This document shows, in pieces, positions 1-12,059 of a stretch of 64,000 nucleotides of DNA. The stretch covers positions 1,116,001-1,180,000 of the forward strand of contig JAHQIY010000017.1 of assembly GCA_019054805.1 (NCBI GenBank), read 5' to 3'. A program made the translations under genes and the position numbers. A model generated the notes under the pieces. The model was not told where the DNA came from and did not search any database. It saw nothing but the letters and a program-made list of their open reading frames with translations. Source of the stretch: Brachionus manjavacas. Its lineage: Eukaryota; Rotifera; Eurotatoria; Ploima; Brachionidae. Every line of letters begins with the position of its first letter. The stretch's first letter is position 1.

Positions 1-687
1 CATGCAAATGCCGAATTCTATTTCGACAGAGATGTCCAGTGTATCCGTGACTTTTTTAAGCGACGATTCAATTTCGAGAGTGAATTGCTTCCAAAATTTA
101 GTGATGTCAAGAAAGTCTACTCGCTGGACATAGAAGTGAATGCCAGTGGTTTTAGCAAGGAAATTCAGGAATTCGATAAAGTGTTAGATGAAATGAATAA
201 TCAAGAACAGGAAGAGGAAGATGGATCTGGAGCGAAAGCCTTGGAAGAAAATCTTCAAGATGACAAAGATAATGAAAACTTGGAGTATAAAAAAGAACTA
301 GAAAAATTTGAAGATGAGGATAACAAAAAAGAAGACAAACAGGTTGAAAAACAAAAATGTAAAGACGATTTAAACGAGGAAGAAATTTCAGAACTTAATG
401 ATAAATTTGATGAAAATTTTAGTTTGGAAAATAAAATGTACAGACCTTATAGAGATAACGAGACAAAAGAAGATGAGGATTCTGATGAATCGGACAATTA
501 TTCATGTACTACAACTACGAGCACTATAATAGATCCTAAAATGGTACGAAGCAGAGTGAGAAAGAGTTTGCTACAAAAAATTAAGACAGAAAAAAGAAGA
601 ATTCGTAACAAGGGCGAAGCGTCTATTGTTACTCAACGAAATCGTGAAGTCAATGATACTATAAAATCCAGCATGATTTTTTTATAA
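1..687 (+). CDS. RIOK2: RIO kinase 2, C-terminal part (5' end outside window)
   Basis: The frame is open from base 1 and ends with TAA at 685-687, so this is the last visible exon of a gene that starts upstream. The first residues (HANAEFYFDRDVQCIRDFF, then ESELLPKFSDV and LDIEVNASGF) match the end of the RIO2 kinase domain. The middle is a long Glu/Asp/Lys-rich acidic stretch. The tail, with MYRPYRDNE, then DPKMVRSRVRKSL and NKGEASIVTQRNRE, matches the conserved C-terminal segment of RIOK2. RIOK2 is an atypical kinase/ATPase needed for late cytoplasmic maturation of the 40S ribosomal subunit. The kinase catalytic residues are not in the window. Identification rests on recognised family segments at both ends of the fragment. 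Confidence 0.9.
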   Translation, partial: HANAEFYFDRDVQCIRDFFKRRFNFESELLPKFSDVKKVYSLDIEVNASGFSKEIQEFDKVLDEMNNQEQEEEDGSGAKALEENLQDDKDNENLEYKKELEKFEDEDNKKEDKQVEKQKCKDDLNEEEISELNDKFDENFSLENKMYRPYRDNETKEDEDSDESDNYSCTTTTSTIIDPKMVRSRVRKSLLQKIKTEKRRIRNKGEASIVTQRNREVNDTIKSSMIFL

Positions 688-2496
688 ACTTAATTAATAA
701 AATATTTAAAAAAACAAACTTTTTTCTATTTGATTTTATAAAAAAAATCCTATCAATTATTAGCTCTTTTAATTAAAAAAAATTGTTAATTTTTCCATTT
801 TCTTAAAGACTTATGATAAATTCATCAGCATTTCTGAAGGATCAGCAATTTAAATCATAATTATTTTTTTTAAAAATAAAAAATTAAATTTAATATCATA
901 AATTTTTTTTACTGACTAAATGTAAAGTTTAAAAAAAAATTAATTTTTAAACTAATGTTGAAATTAATTTTTAATGATAAGTCCTTTTAGTCTTTTTCAA
1001 AAATCATTTTTTTTTAATTAAAACAAATAATTTTTTAATAATTTTTTTTAAATAATTTTTTTTTTATAAACAATTAAGAATAAATCAATTTGGAAAAATT
1101 AATTTCAAAATTTAGATAAATTTTAATTTTCTTCAGTGTTTCTTCAAGAGTTTTGTTTTTTGAGTTAATTTTAATTTTTTGATTCTTTTTTTGAGTCTGT
1201 GGTCGATTTGTAAATAGATGATTTCAAAACACATAAAAGAATTTTTTTAGCAAAAGTTAAATTAAAAAAAAGTTATGATAAATCCATTTTAGACACAATG
1301 TTTTGTTCATGAACAAACTTCCTGGCCTTTTTTAAACTTTTGCTTTGGTTTCAGGAAAATCGGAAGAAGTCAAAAAATTTGTCAGTCATTCATCATTATT
1401 TCAATTTTTAAAGTTTATTTGAAGTTTTTAATTTAAATTATTGTTATTTTACTCAAAATATGTTTTTTTGAGATTTAATGAAATAACTGAGCCTAATTTT
1501 ATTTTCGAAAACCTATTAACCTTAAAATACTATTTTGTTTTTTTATACCATTTGTAAATACAGAAAAAGATTTTATTCATACCGATTTTAATTCTTTTTC
1601 TGAAAAATGATTATTTAATTAATCAAACATTTTTTTTTAATGCGTTAGCTATGTAGTTGTCTGTTTTTCCTTTAAGCAATCATTTTAATAAAATAAACAA
1701 TTATATTTTTTTTGAAAAATCTTATTTTTAAATAAATAAAGAATTAAGTTAAAATCAATTGTTCTACACTAATACAAAAAACCAAAATAACTAAAATTAT
1801 TAGATTGTACGAGATTGTTGAGTAAGCTTACGTAACCTTAAATTTGATCGGTTTGGATTTTTAAGATTACGTAAATTTTGTAATACCGTTGTATAAAGCT
1901 TAAGGTAAAAAAAACTTAGTATTTGGTTAAAAAGAGATATATCAAATTATGATTCAAATCATAAAAAATAGAAATTAATAAACATATTAAAATATTTCTA
2001 AATCTAAATCAAATTTTTTTAAAAATTTAATTCTTTTTAAAAGAAATTAGTTTGAGATGTATTAACTTATTTTTTTTTGGTTCATTCATTTAGTCTTCTA
2101 AAAATCAACCGAGGGATTCATACTTTTGATTTAAAAACAAAATTTTTTTACTAAATTACCCTCGTTAATTAAATAAAATCTAGTAAAGCTAAATTCAAAT
2201 TGAAAATATTTTTTTAAGAAAATAAAATCCAATTTCAAAATTACAATAATTGACAATTTAAATTTTTTTTTTGTTTTATTCAACTTTTAGAAATAACCAG
2301 AAATAAAAAAAAATAAAATAAAAAAATTCAGTAAAAAAATATTTGATTTTCTTATTATATACAAGAATAAGAATACATTTTGTCTCACCATAAAGCTTTT
2401 GATAAAAAAAAACAAACTAAAAAAAATAAATAGTTTCATAGAAAATAAAAAACACTTTTTTTTTAAATAAAATTTGCCTTTTCGAAGACTTAAAAA
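688..2496. other. Intergenic, tail-to-tail RIOK2 / CK1-gamma
   Basis: Very AT-rich sequence between the ends of two convergent genes. AATAAA-like signals lie just after the RIOK2 stop (about 695-705). No convincing exon, RNA gene or repeat was seen. Confidence 0.6.
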
Positions 2497-3942
2497 TTAA
2501 TTTCTTCTCAAATTTTTGCTTAGAACTATACGATTTAATCTAAAGCTATTACTGTTCAAAAAACTTGAATTACTAAGGTAAGGATTAGTAATGTGTGCAG
2601 AGCTGTACGAATTTCCATTGTTGTTCAACTCCCTGATGGTAGTGCGGACAAAACTGCTGCTGCGAGCGTTTTTCTTGATCATATTTGGATCAATAAGGTC
2701 ATAAGTGGAAGCATTGGTCACCTTTGGACAAGCTCTGAGCGGACAATTACTATTATTATTAACATTTTGAGCATTTTGACCAGTTTTGGCTGACGCACTT
2801 GATTTACTGTATTTACCAAGTCTCTCGATCCAATCAAACTGCCAGTCATTTGGTGTCCATCCGTTCGATTTCATCAAATTTTCGAACAATTTAATCAGCT
2901 TTTTGTAGTCTGGACTTTCGGTGAACTCCAAAGCCCTCACGTATCGCATGTAGTCGGCAAATTCTTTGGGAAAACCATCGCACAATTGATCCACAGTCGT
3001 TTGCTGCTTGGTTTCGCCAATTTTTTTGTATCGTTCTTTGAGGGTGTCGGCCTTGAGGCCTTGCCAAGGCAAACTGCCGCGCAAAAAATACATAATCATG
3101 TGTCCGATGGCCTCCAGGTCGTCTCTCCTGCTCTGTTCGCGGCCCAAATGGGTGTTTATGCTCATGTACCTGGCCGTACCAGTCAGACTCTTGTGCTCCG
3201 AATAAGCTATGTGCTTACCGGTCTCCGCATTTATGTACTCCTTGGCAAGGCCAAAATCTATGATGTGTATTGTCTGATGTTTGTTGAGTGACTGTCTTCC
3301 GATTAAAAAGTTTTCCGGCTTTATGTCGCGGTAAATAATGCTTTTCGAGTGCACATACTCGATTCTGTGTATCAATTGAATTGCAATCATGCATACTGTT
3401 CTGAGACTAAATTGTCTCTTGCACAAATTGAACAAGTCCTCGAGACTGGCACCCAAAAGTTCCATGACTAAAGTGTTGTACTTGCCACTCTGACCATAAA
3501 AATACACATTCGGCAGGCCCTCATTGGGACACAGCCGCTTGTAGAATTTGTTCTCATTATTCAACAACGGAGTTCTGGTGTTGGATTTTTCGAATTTTAT
3601 GGCCACGTTTTCGTTGGTGAGTAAATTTTTGCCAAGTCTAAGCTCACCGAAATTGCCACTGCCAATCTTGCGTCCTACTTTGAAATTTTGACCCACAATT
3701 AATTGACTGGTGGCGCTGGACTGCGAATTTTGTTCGCTAGGGGACACCGGGGTCAATTTTGAGTTGAGCTTTTGCGGAAAACGAGCCCGTATCGAAGCCA
3801 CTGCGGTCTTGAATAGTGGGGTGGTCGAAGTGGCCGTGTTGGAAGCAAACAAGTGTTGTGCGGATGAAAAAAATTTACTCTTGGTCAGTGACTGGTCGTG
3901 TGCCATTTTTTCATTAGCCACAATGTTTGGCTTCCCAATCAT
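2497..3942 (-). CDS. CSNK1G: Casein kinase 1, gamma type (481 aa, single exon)
   Basis: Serine/threonine kinase of the CK1 family; gamma members act at the plasma membrane, for example on LRP6 in Wnt signalling. The glycine loop GSGNFGEL is at residues 94-101, the ATP lysine at K116 (VAIKFEK), the catalytic loop YRDIKPENF at 204-212 with D206 and N211, and DFGLAKEY at 229-236. The CK1-specific segment [20 protein letters not shown] (about 256-275) and the stretch [19 protein letters not shown] match gamma isoforms closely. An 80-residue N-terminal extension and a Ser/Asn-rich tail flank the kinase. No intron is seen. The tail ends in NLRRN and lacks the cysteine-rich palmitoylation motif typical of CK1-gamma. 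The start is the first ATG; a TTTTTCAAG acceptor-like site lies 11 bases upstream. Confidence 0.93.
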   Translation of the reverse strand: MIGKPNIVANEKMAHDQSLTKSKFFSSAQHLFASNTATSTTPLFKTAVASIRARFPQKLNSKLTPVSPSEQNSQSSATSQLIVGQNFKVGRKIGSGNFGELRLGKNLLTNENVAIKFEKSNTRTPLLNNENKFYKRLCPNEGLPNVYFYGQSGKYNTLVMELLGASLEDLFNLCKRQFSLRTVCMIAIQLIHRIEYVHSKSIIYRDIKPENFLIGRQSLNKHQTIHIIDFGLAKEYINAETGKHIAYSEHKSLTGTARYMSINTHLGREQSRRDDLEAIGHMIMYFLRGSLPWQGLKADTLKERYKKIGETKQQTTVDQLCDGFPKEFADYMRYVRALEFTESPDYKKLIKLFENLMKSNGWTPNDWQFDWIERLGKYSKSSASAKTGQNAQNVNNNSNCPLRACPKVTNASTYDLIDPNMIKKNARSSSFVRTTIRELNNNGNSYSSAHITNPYLSNSSFLNSNSFRLNRIVLSKNLRRN

Positions 3943-6900
3943 TTTTTTATTATCTTGAAAAATTTAATTTTAAGTTTTAATTTAATTTAACAAAAAAAAA
4001 ATTTAAGAAATTAAGAAGCTAAAAAGTGTTGTCAACAATAAATTTATACATAAATTTTTTTCTAAATTCAAGCTCCAAGTGATAACTCTATTATTAGACT
4101 AGAATTTTATTTAAATTAAAAGTAAACTTTAAAAAAATTTCAATTTTAAATTATCAGATTCCTTTTTTTTTCTATTTAAAAAATTTACCTTAAATATTCG
4201 CCGAATATCAATAAACGAATGGTAGAATTTGCATTTTAGAAAATTTCACCTAAATCCTTGTCGGTTTTCTACTAAAATAACAAAACCAAATTTTTTTTTC
4301 ATTAAGTTTTTTCTCTGTTATTTGAAGACCGAATCAATTATGAATGTTAATTCCGATAATTTTTTTTTCCGAATCAATTTCAGCATTGGCAAATAGACTT
4401 GTTTGCAAAAAACTTAATTAAAGTGGTGATGACTGGCAAGTGCGCTTGATTTCCAAGAGGCTCTCCACTCTTCAAGAAGTTTTAAGAAAACATATTTTTG
4501 ACAAAAGCCTAATTGAAATATTTATCCAAATTCAATGTGTCCCGAAACTAGCTCTCGTGAAAAAATTAATTTCAACAAAGGGGCCTATTTAGCACCAAAT
4601 TTAAGTCCAAATCTTTGGCCCTAGACTTGAGAGCCGAAAATTTTTTTGACTTTTATTGAGCCCATGTTTTCACCATAGTTACCCAAGAAACTCTAAACCA
4701 TCAGAATTTACTTTTAATAATGGCCACTACTAAAAACAACAATACAAAAAAATAAAAAAACATAATTTGAGCCTACGAATACAAGCTATTTATTCAAATT
4801 TTAATTGGATTTTTTAGCTCTAACACCATCTAAACACAACTCTTATCCAAGTTTTAATTTCTAAAATGACCTTTAAATCATCATGATATTTTAAGAGTTT
4901 TTTTTGCTGAAAAATTAAACCTTTATTTTAAAATTGGACAGTTTGTCTTAAATGGCGACCAAATGGCATTTGAATCTAGTTTAAGCCTGGCTTAAAAGTG
5001 ACATGAAATAAACATGTCAAAAATTTGAATTAATTTTTTGATAAAAAATAAATTTTTAAATTATTTTTGCCTAAATTTAAATAAAATATTTTAGCCGAAA
5101 TTACTTTTACTTTTAGCTCACTCACTTCAGAATTGTCAAAATTTTTGAAATTTTCAAGGAAATATTTGAGTTTGGCTCAAATCTGGATTATATTAAAATA
5201 GGACTTTTTGAAGCACTTAATTCACAAATTTGTAAAGAGATAACCACGATATATTTGCTTAACTAAAAGCCAAAACAATTAAAAATAGAGATACGAGGGT
5301 CATGCTCGTGCTTGATTGATCAAATCAAGAAGATTTTATTAATTAGAAAATTATTTTTTTTATTATTTTATTTGTTAAAATACCAATTCTTAAACTGATT
5401 TTGCATGTCTTTTATTTTTAACTAATTAATGAACCAAGTGATTTGGCTTAGGAAAAATTTTTCAAATTTTTTTGAATTACGAGTTTATTCAGAGGTAGAT
5501 GGGTTTAATAATTGGATTTTTTTACCCGAGATTAATTTAACCCAGCTTTTAGCAAATTTATTTCAATTGAATTGTTTTTGTATAATAAAATTAAAAATAT
5601 TCAAGAGAGCATTTTTTTAGTAAAAAATTGAAAGGATTTTTTTTGAACTTTTCAGCTTTATTAGGCTAAAAATAACAAACAATTTTCTTATACAAACCTA
5701 AAGCTTTTGTTTCCTTTTTTTATTTAGAGCTTGTTTATGTTTTTTGAGTTTGATTTTTAAGGGCCTGGATTATTAGACAATTTGGAAATACTTTATTTTC
5801 AAAGCCTTTATTATAAGGCTAATTATATTTAAATAATCCTATTGAAAATTTGAAAATTTATTTCCAAATAAGTGCGTCGATCAAATAGGTTTAAATTTTA
5901 AATGATTTTTTTTGAGAAATTTTAATGAATAATTTATTAGAGTGAAAAATTTTAATCGACTAGTGATCAAGTGTGCAATGGTTAATCTAGTAACCTAGTG
6001 ACTTAGAAATGCAATCTAAAGAATAAAATTTAATTTTTGAAATAAAAATTATTTGAACTAGGTAAAATTAGGAATTATCTGTTTAATTTTTCTAAAAACA
6101 AATTAATTTGCTAGATTAGAGTTTTTAAGGTTTTCAATTTTAGGGCTAATTAAATACAAAAGTTAAGAATAAGAATCAACTGAACTTTTAAGAGCTATTT
6201 TCTATTTTTTCTTAAATCGGCAATTAAATAAATTCAAATTATTTACTTCTTTCTAAAAATATTTTACTATAACCCGATCAAATAATGTTTAGTATTCATT
6301 TTTTTATTGAAATAAATAAATAAAATGCTTTTTTTATAAATATAATATTAGTATGGCTTTAGAAAAAATAAAAATAAATGTCAAAATTGTAAAACTAAAA
6401 TATTTTAATGTTAAAGACAAAATTTAGATGGCACGAATTTTGGGCTACTGTTTACTGATTCTGTGAATTGTCTTCGAACGCTTCTAGTTGATAAATTTTG
6501 GTCGAGTGAACAGAAGTGTTAGATTTGACAAGTCCGTGGTAAATTTTCATGATTTATCACCTGAGTTACTACTATGAATTAAAAGTTGGTATTTTAAAAC
6601 ATTTTGAATGCTGATTTGTTTTGTGGGTTCCAAGATTGAGCAAATATTCAAGATGCTACATTTCGAAGGTGTAAATCAAGAAAAAGAGTTGTTCAGTTTA
6701 ATCTTGTGCTGAATATGCTTTCAAGGTTGCATTTGCCGGGGCAAATTTGAGCTTTTAATCAGGGATCATTCCGGGTCAAGTTTGATAAAATAATTGGCAT
6801 AATCCGTGATAATTTTGATTTGATTTGAATGGATTGAGTATTGTATCAAGATAAATACAGTGATGTAACACCAGATTTAAATTTCGACCAATTTTAAATA

Positions 6901-7199
6901 AAAAATATTAAATTTATTAGAAATATCATATTTAAGCATAATCTTATTTTATTTTTTTATAATGAATGGATAAATGAATTTTCAGTGAGTCGTTTTGAGA
7001 TGATAGAGAGAGAAAGCAGAAAAAATAATAAAAATTTTTTTACAAACAATTTTTTTTCGTTTTCTGTTCTAGAATCAACAATGCTGATAAAAGTCAATAT
7101 TTATGTAACTAAACCCGAATTCTTAATCATAGTTTTTTACAATTTTTTTTTAAAGATAAAATGAATAAATGAAGTGTGAATAATTTTGCTTAAAATTTG
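3943..7199. other. Intergenic, AT-rich
   Basis: No supported gene. Short open frames here are not recognisable. A stretch around 6420-6850 is visibly less AT-rich and may be the worn 3' part of the LINE at 7200-7985, but I could not read protein from it with confidence. Confidence 0.5.
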
Positions 7200-7985
7200 G
7201 TGTTGATGATCAACTCGATGCAGAGTCAGATCGGAGCCGTTGCTCAAAAAAGTACTTGAAAAGGAGATGAGCGCCTATAGGACATTTTTCGATATTCAAA
7301 TCAAGAGACCAAGTAAGGGACCATCTTGAAATGAAATTCATATCCTTTTGGAGTTTGATTATCATTTGCATTTTTTATTACAAATAAAACTTAAGTATCA
7401 TCAGCATATTTTTTACTTTTATTACTCAAACCAACTGATAGATCGTTTATAAATATCAAAAATGGAAATGGTCTTAAAACTGATCCTTGTGGAACTCCAA
7501 TAGTTGTAATCCGCTATGTAGATGAGCCTAAGACTACTCTTTGTTTTTATTAAAACAAAATGCTTCTAGTTTAAAATTAAGGGTCTATGTGAAACTCTAT
7601 CAAAATTTTTAGAAGCCTGTATAAATTATGTCTATTGGTAATCCATCCTTAAGTCCTGAAGTGACAAAATCTAGTGACTTTAAAAGATTCGTTGAACATG
7701 ATGTGGTATGAAACGATGCTGAGAAATAAATAATAAGTTGTGAGATGGGACATCACGTGATCTTTGAACAAGCTATCAAGAATCTTACAAAGGTTACATG
7801 TTAACAATACAGGATGATAATTATTTGCATTAAGTTTGCTTTCGTTTTTGAAAAAATGCTTAATATCGGCCATCTTCCAGATTTTAAGCAATTTTCCTCG
7901 AGTAAGCGAAAAACGGAAGAATAACATAATTGAACTCAAAAGTCCTTCAACTGCCTTTAAACCCAGAAAGAAAAAAAAATTTCTA
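7200..7985 (-). mobile_element. Degraded non-LTR retrotransposon (LINE) reverse transcriptase fragment
   Basis: On the minus strand, in broken frames, the order of motifs is that of a jockey/CR1-like reverse transcriptase. It runs SLTRGKLLKIWKMADIKHFFK and NANNYHPVLLTCNLCKILDSL (7939 to about 7760), then GVPQGSVLRPFPFLIFIND (about 7500 to 7440), the catalytic YADDT at 7394-7408, and WSLDLNIEKC (about 7320-7270). Stop codons and frame changes show it is not functional. No 5' or 3' terminus could be placed. Confidence 0.8.
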
Positions 7986-8036
7986 AAAAATCGAGTAGAA
8001 AGAGATATTTCAAATTATTACTATAAGATAAACTAA

Positions 8037-8537
8037 TTAAAAAAGTTTATAAAAGCTTTTAGCTTGACAATCTTTCTTGGAGTTCTTGAAATATATGTTA
8101 ATGGTTCTACTTCTGAGAAGATTCTAGTGTGTTCAGAACAATTGAACAAAAAGTAATAAAAAAACATTATTATAAAAAAATAATTAAATAAAATAAAAAT
8201 ATAATTGAACAAATTTTAAATGATTAAAACTTGACACCCATTTGAGCTGGCTCTTTTGTGGTATTTTTTAGTCTAAAATGTCTAAAAACGCAGAGAACCG
8301 AAGATCATCTAGAACAGAGTCCATTTTAAGGTGCCTATTTATTTAGAATCTATAAGGAGTGTTCTTTGACAAAATAATATGTTCAAAGCACTCAAATGAA
8401 ATAGATTTTTTTAAAGAAAAATGTTTTATGTGTTAATGAAAAATATACATTTGATTAAGTCCTACTTGATGAAATTCCAACTAATAAACCCTCATAATTT
8501 ATAAAGATTTGTATGTTTACAACTTTAAAGTTTTTCT
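8037..8537. other. Intergenic with a worn repeat copy
   Basis: AT-rich. About 8121-8235 looks like a diverged copy of about 9317-9430 (shared order: GTCTGTTCACAACAATT-like, then ACATTATTAT and AATATAATTGAAC), which belongs to the duplicated segment downstream. No gene seen. Confidence 0.4.
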
Positions 8538-8618
8538 CTATTAGTACCATTATTATGCATCCATCTCTAAATCTGTCTTTCCTTAGTACCAAATAATTGG
8601 TATGAAAGAAAAAAGCTT
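8538..8618. repeat. 81-base direct repeat, copy 1
   Basis: Starts CTATTAGTACCATTATTATG and ends near AAAGCTTCAATC. It recurs with only a few changes at 9057-9140 and brackets the 441-base segment at 8618-9058. Confidence 0.85.
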
Positions 8619-9058
8619 CAATCGGAAAAGAGAGATAAGTTTCTTATATAAAGAAACTAATTTTTCCTGGTCTCATATTCTCTGGTCACATAAATTGTGA
8701 CCGATACTTTTTTTAATAAAAAATTAAAATTTAATATCGATTTTAGTTTTTATTTATGAAACCAAAAAAACCAAAATGTTTCAAAGATTAAATTTTTAAT
8801 GTAAATTAAATAATTGACTTAAATTGAGTTAATAAAGTAATATTTATGCATTTTTCTATTTTACAAAATTAATTCAAATTTTATGATCTGATTTAAAATT
8901 TAAAATTTCTTGCAAATTTGTCTTTAATTTTTTTTTAATTTCACATGAGATCAAATAAGAAGCAAGATCTGAAAATTTTATAAGTCTCAAAGTACGAATT
9001 TATTTATCTTGTTAAAATCTTTTCAAAGATTTTAGCAGCGGAAAGAATAGATATTGCT
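8618..9058. repeat. 441-base duplicated segment, copy 1
   Basis: Nearly identical to 19980-20419 (only about seven differences noticed by eye). It runs from TCGGAAAAGAGAGATAAG to GAATAGATATTGCT. Its right end carries, on the minus strand, the LINE residues AISILSAAKIFEKILT, which are cut off here but continue at the second locus. It is therefore partly retrotransposon-derived. Confidence 0.85.
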
Positions 9059-9140
9059 ATTAGTACCATTATTATGCATCCATCTCTAAATCTGTCTTTC
9101 CTTAGTACCAAATAATTGGTTTGAGAGAAAAAAGCTTCAG
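9057..9140. repeat. 81-base direct repeat, copy 2
   Basis: Second copy of 8538-8618 with minor changes (for example ATTGGTTTGAGAG in place of ATTGGTATGAAAG). Confidence 0.85.
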
Positions 9141-9253
9141 TCATTTTTCTGTTCCAAATACACAGTGGGGTCACTAGTCTTAATGAAGTGTAAATGGTCT
9201 TTTTTGAGGAGAGTCGGGTAATAAAAATTGATCGTTAAAAAAAGAACCCGGTA

Positions 9254-10638
9254 AGAAAAAAGAATACTTAATAATTATTATTAAAAATAAATTGAATAAA
9301 CTAAATTTTAAGAATGTATTAGTCTGTTCACAACAATTGCACAAAAAGGAATTGAAAAAAAAACATTATTATTAAAAAAATAAATTAAATTAAATTAAAA
9401 TATAATTGAACTAATTTTATATGAAATATTTAGCTTGAAATTCTCTTATCATGTTAAAATTAATTTTTCATATTTTTCTTAATAGCAACAAGTAAACTTT
9501 TTAAGTGCGAATTGCTCTTCTTCTCCTTCTAAAGTAACAGGACAATTGTTTTTATCGTTACTGTTCTTTTTGATAAGATTAAATTGTTTTTTGAATGTAT
9601 CTAGATTAAGAATATAAAAATTGACAAATAACAAAAACAAGTTTATTGTTTACTTGTCATTATTTTTTGAAAAGCAATCTCAACATTTGTCGAGTCCAGT
9701 GCCGAAGTTTCAATAAAAGGAAAATTATTTTTTTCTTAAAAATTAATAATAAAAATATAAAATATTTTTTATTTTTTTTATTTTTTACCTGCAAAAACTT
9801 TGGCTTCATCAGTTGTAACGGCTCTCAGATGTCTCAAATCGCTCTTATTTCCCACAAGCAAAATGGCAAGTTCGTCATCAGCATATTGACTAAGTTCATT
9901 TAGCCATAATTTTAAATTTTCAAAACTTCGCCTATTTGTAATATCATAGACCAGAAATGCACCAGCTGATGTTTTATAATAGGCCGTGGGAATGCATCTG
10001 AATCGTTCCTGACCAGCGGTATCCCATATCTGAGCTTTGATAGTTCTGCCTTCAATTTGAATTTTTCTTTATTAATTAATGTTCTTTAAAAAAAACCAAG
10101 ATAAAAAAACTAAAAACTATGATCACTTGGTAGCGAATTCGACTCCAATAGTTGTCTTGCTTTCTTTGTTGAATTCATTCAAGCTAATTCGAGACAAAAG
10201 ATTGCTCTTGCCAACACCAGAGTCCCCTGCAAAAACAACTATTTCAACATTTAAAAAATTGGATTCAAATTATTTTTGTTTTAAAAAACAACTTTTAAAT
10301 AAATAATCATATTCATCAGGGTGCATTTCTTTAATTTCTTTAATTTATTTATTTTTTAAATTTTTATTTTTAAATTCAAAGATTAAATTTATGTGTTTTT
10401 AAAAAAATTACAATAAAAAGTCGGGTATCCATAGAAATTGGATTTTATTTTGAAATTCTACCAGAATTTTGAATGTTAAAATATGTAACTTTATTGTTGA
10501 GTAATCAAACTTACCTTGATATGTTCCTCTAGTTTTGATTTAAAAAACTTTTATCATGATTTTTGAGCTGACTTAAAATTTTTTTGAATTAAAAATTTCA
10601 CTTTGTCTGAATCAAAGCAGCAACAATTAATTAAAAAT
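9254..10638. repeat. 1.4 kb segmental duplication, copy 1 (carries a Rab11-like gene)
   Basis: Matches 22526-23922 almost throughout, starting at AGAAAAAAGAATACTTAATA and ending at GCAGCAACAATTA. The coding exons of the enclosed Rab gene appear identical; differences sit in introns and flanks. Confidence 0.92.
9479..10326 (-). CDS. Rab11-like small GTPase, duplicate A (208 aa, 5 exons)
   Basis: Exons on the minus strand: 10326-10293, 10238-10127, 10066-9789, 9734-9654, 9600-9479. All introns are GT..AG and the frame stays open. The protein starts [11 protein letters not shown] like Rab11 ([10 protein letters not shown]). It carries the P-loop GDSGVGKS, switch [23 protein letters not shown] and [13 protein letters not shown], and ends TCCY, a prenylatable double cysteine. 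Rab11 proteins steer recycling-endosome and post-Golgi traffic. It differs from Rab11 in the switch II helix: the usual AYYRGA is AYYKTSA. It lies 457 bases head-to-head from the Rab gene at 10784. The intact frame and prenylation end argue for a working gene, but expression is unknown. Confidence 0.88.
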
Positions 10639-10783
10639 TCAAGCAAAAACTCAATCAAGAGTAACTAAAATTATGTACAAAAATTTAACTAAACGAACAT
10701 GGCAAACTAGATATTAACACTGGTTAAAATTTTCATATCCAAATTTAACTTGTTTAATATTTTAATTTTATACAAATATTAAA

Positions 10784-11628
10784 ATGAGCTACAGAGCCGA
10801 TTCTTTTGACTATCTTTTTAGAGGTTTTTTTTTTATTTGATCTTTTCTAAGATTTTAAAATTTTTCTTATAGTGATTGTCATTGGGGATTCTGGAGTCGG
10901 TAAGACAAATCTTTTGCTCAGATTTATAAAAAATGAATTCCAATTTGAAACCCATCCCACAATCGGGATAGATTTTACCACCAAAACTGTTGAGCTGGAT
11001 TCAAAATGCATAAAGGTTCAAATTTGGGATACTGCTGGACAGGACAGATTCAAGTCAATTTCAACTGCGTATGAACAAAATTATTTAAATCAAGTTTTGT
11101 TTTTTTTTTTTAAAACTAATTTTAAGATTTTATCGCGGCTCTGTAGCAGCTCTTTTGGTCTATGACATTACTAATCCGAGCACATTCAAAAATTTAGATA
11201 AATGGCTTGGGGATGTTAAAAAGTATGCTGATTCGAACATAGTGATGATTCTTGTGGGAAATAAATCAGATTTGGAAACGGCTAGAAAGGTCAATAGTCT
11301 AGCAGCTCTAGAGTTTGCCGGTAATATTAGATAGTTAAAATAATGATAAATTTGTTATTTTTATTTTTAAAAGAAATGAATAACATGTCTTTTATTGAGA
11401 CATCTGCTTTGAACTCTTCAAACGTGGAAGAAGCTTTTATGAATGCTATAAAAGGTTAATTTAATCACTGTTTTATGAAAAAATTTAATATTTATCTTCT
11501 TTTTTGAAGAAGTTTATTTCAAATATTCTAAAAATGATTTTGGTTCGACTATTCCTGCTCAAATAAGTGTAAAAAATGGAATTAGAATCGAAAATTTACA
11601 TGACGATAAAAGATCTTGTTGTTTTTGA
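10784..11628 (+). CDS. Rab11-family small GTPase (209 aa, 5 exons)
   Basis: Exons 10784-10823, 10873-11068, 11127-11320, 11374-11454 and 11510-11628. The protein begins MSYRADSFDYLFR and then [18 protein letters not shown]. It has switch I PTIGIDFTTK, WDTAGQDRF (D in place of the usual E), [25 protein letters not shown] and FIETSALNSSNVEEAF. It ends RSCCF, with a double cysteine for geranylgeranylation. The intron after LFR, the GC^A phase-2 intron before FYRG and the 81-base exon are shared with other Rab genes in the window. It is more diverged than the Rab11 orthologue at 25334, so it is a lineage-specific paralogue; the exact subfamily is uncertain. Confidence 0.9.
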
Positions 11629-12059
11629 TTTAATTTTTTAATTCACTTAAATGAAATAAAGAAAATTTTTAAAAACTTATAAAAATAGCTATAAAATAAG
11701 CCTCTTGATAAAATTCCGAAATAAATTAAATCGCTTTTGAAACCATAAAGCCAGTTCTAACTTCCAAACGTTGTCCTGTTTTTTTTTTTTTTTTCAATTT
11801 CAAGGTTAATCAACAGGCTAGTGCCCATGCCTCATGAGACCTATTAACACTTCATTTATTTTATTAATTATTAAACAAATATATATATATAAATAATAAA
11901 AGTAAAAAAAATAAAAATATTTATAAAAATTAAAAAGAGATATTGATTTAATAGTCATTTGAAAAAATTTAACAACAAGCTATTTAAGTTAAATAATTCA
12001 AATTTAGAAACAAAATCTGTGTAAATTAAATTTATGTTATTGAAAATTGAAAGCTTAAA
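11629..12059. other. Intergenic with a repeat-like patch
   Basis: AT-rich. About 11761-11880 stands out: ACGTTGTCCTG (repeated at 12068), a T-run, then a less AT-rich stretch (CAACAGGCTAGTGCCCATGC), followed by an A/T-rich tail. It could be the end of a retroelement; not identified. Confidence 0.4.

Noticed and set aside
2986-3291. Plus-strand open frames over CK1-gamma
   Set aside because: Shadows of the kinase domain on the other strand.
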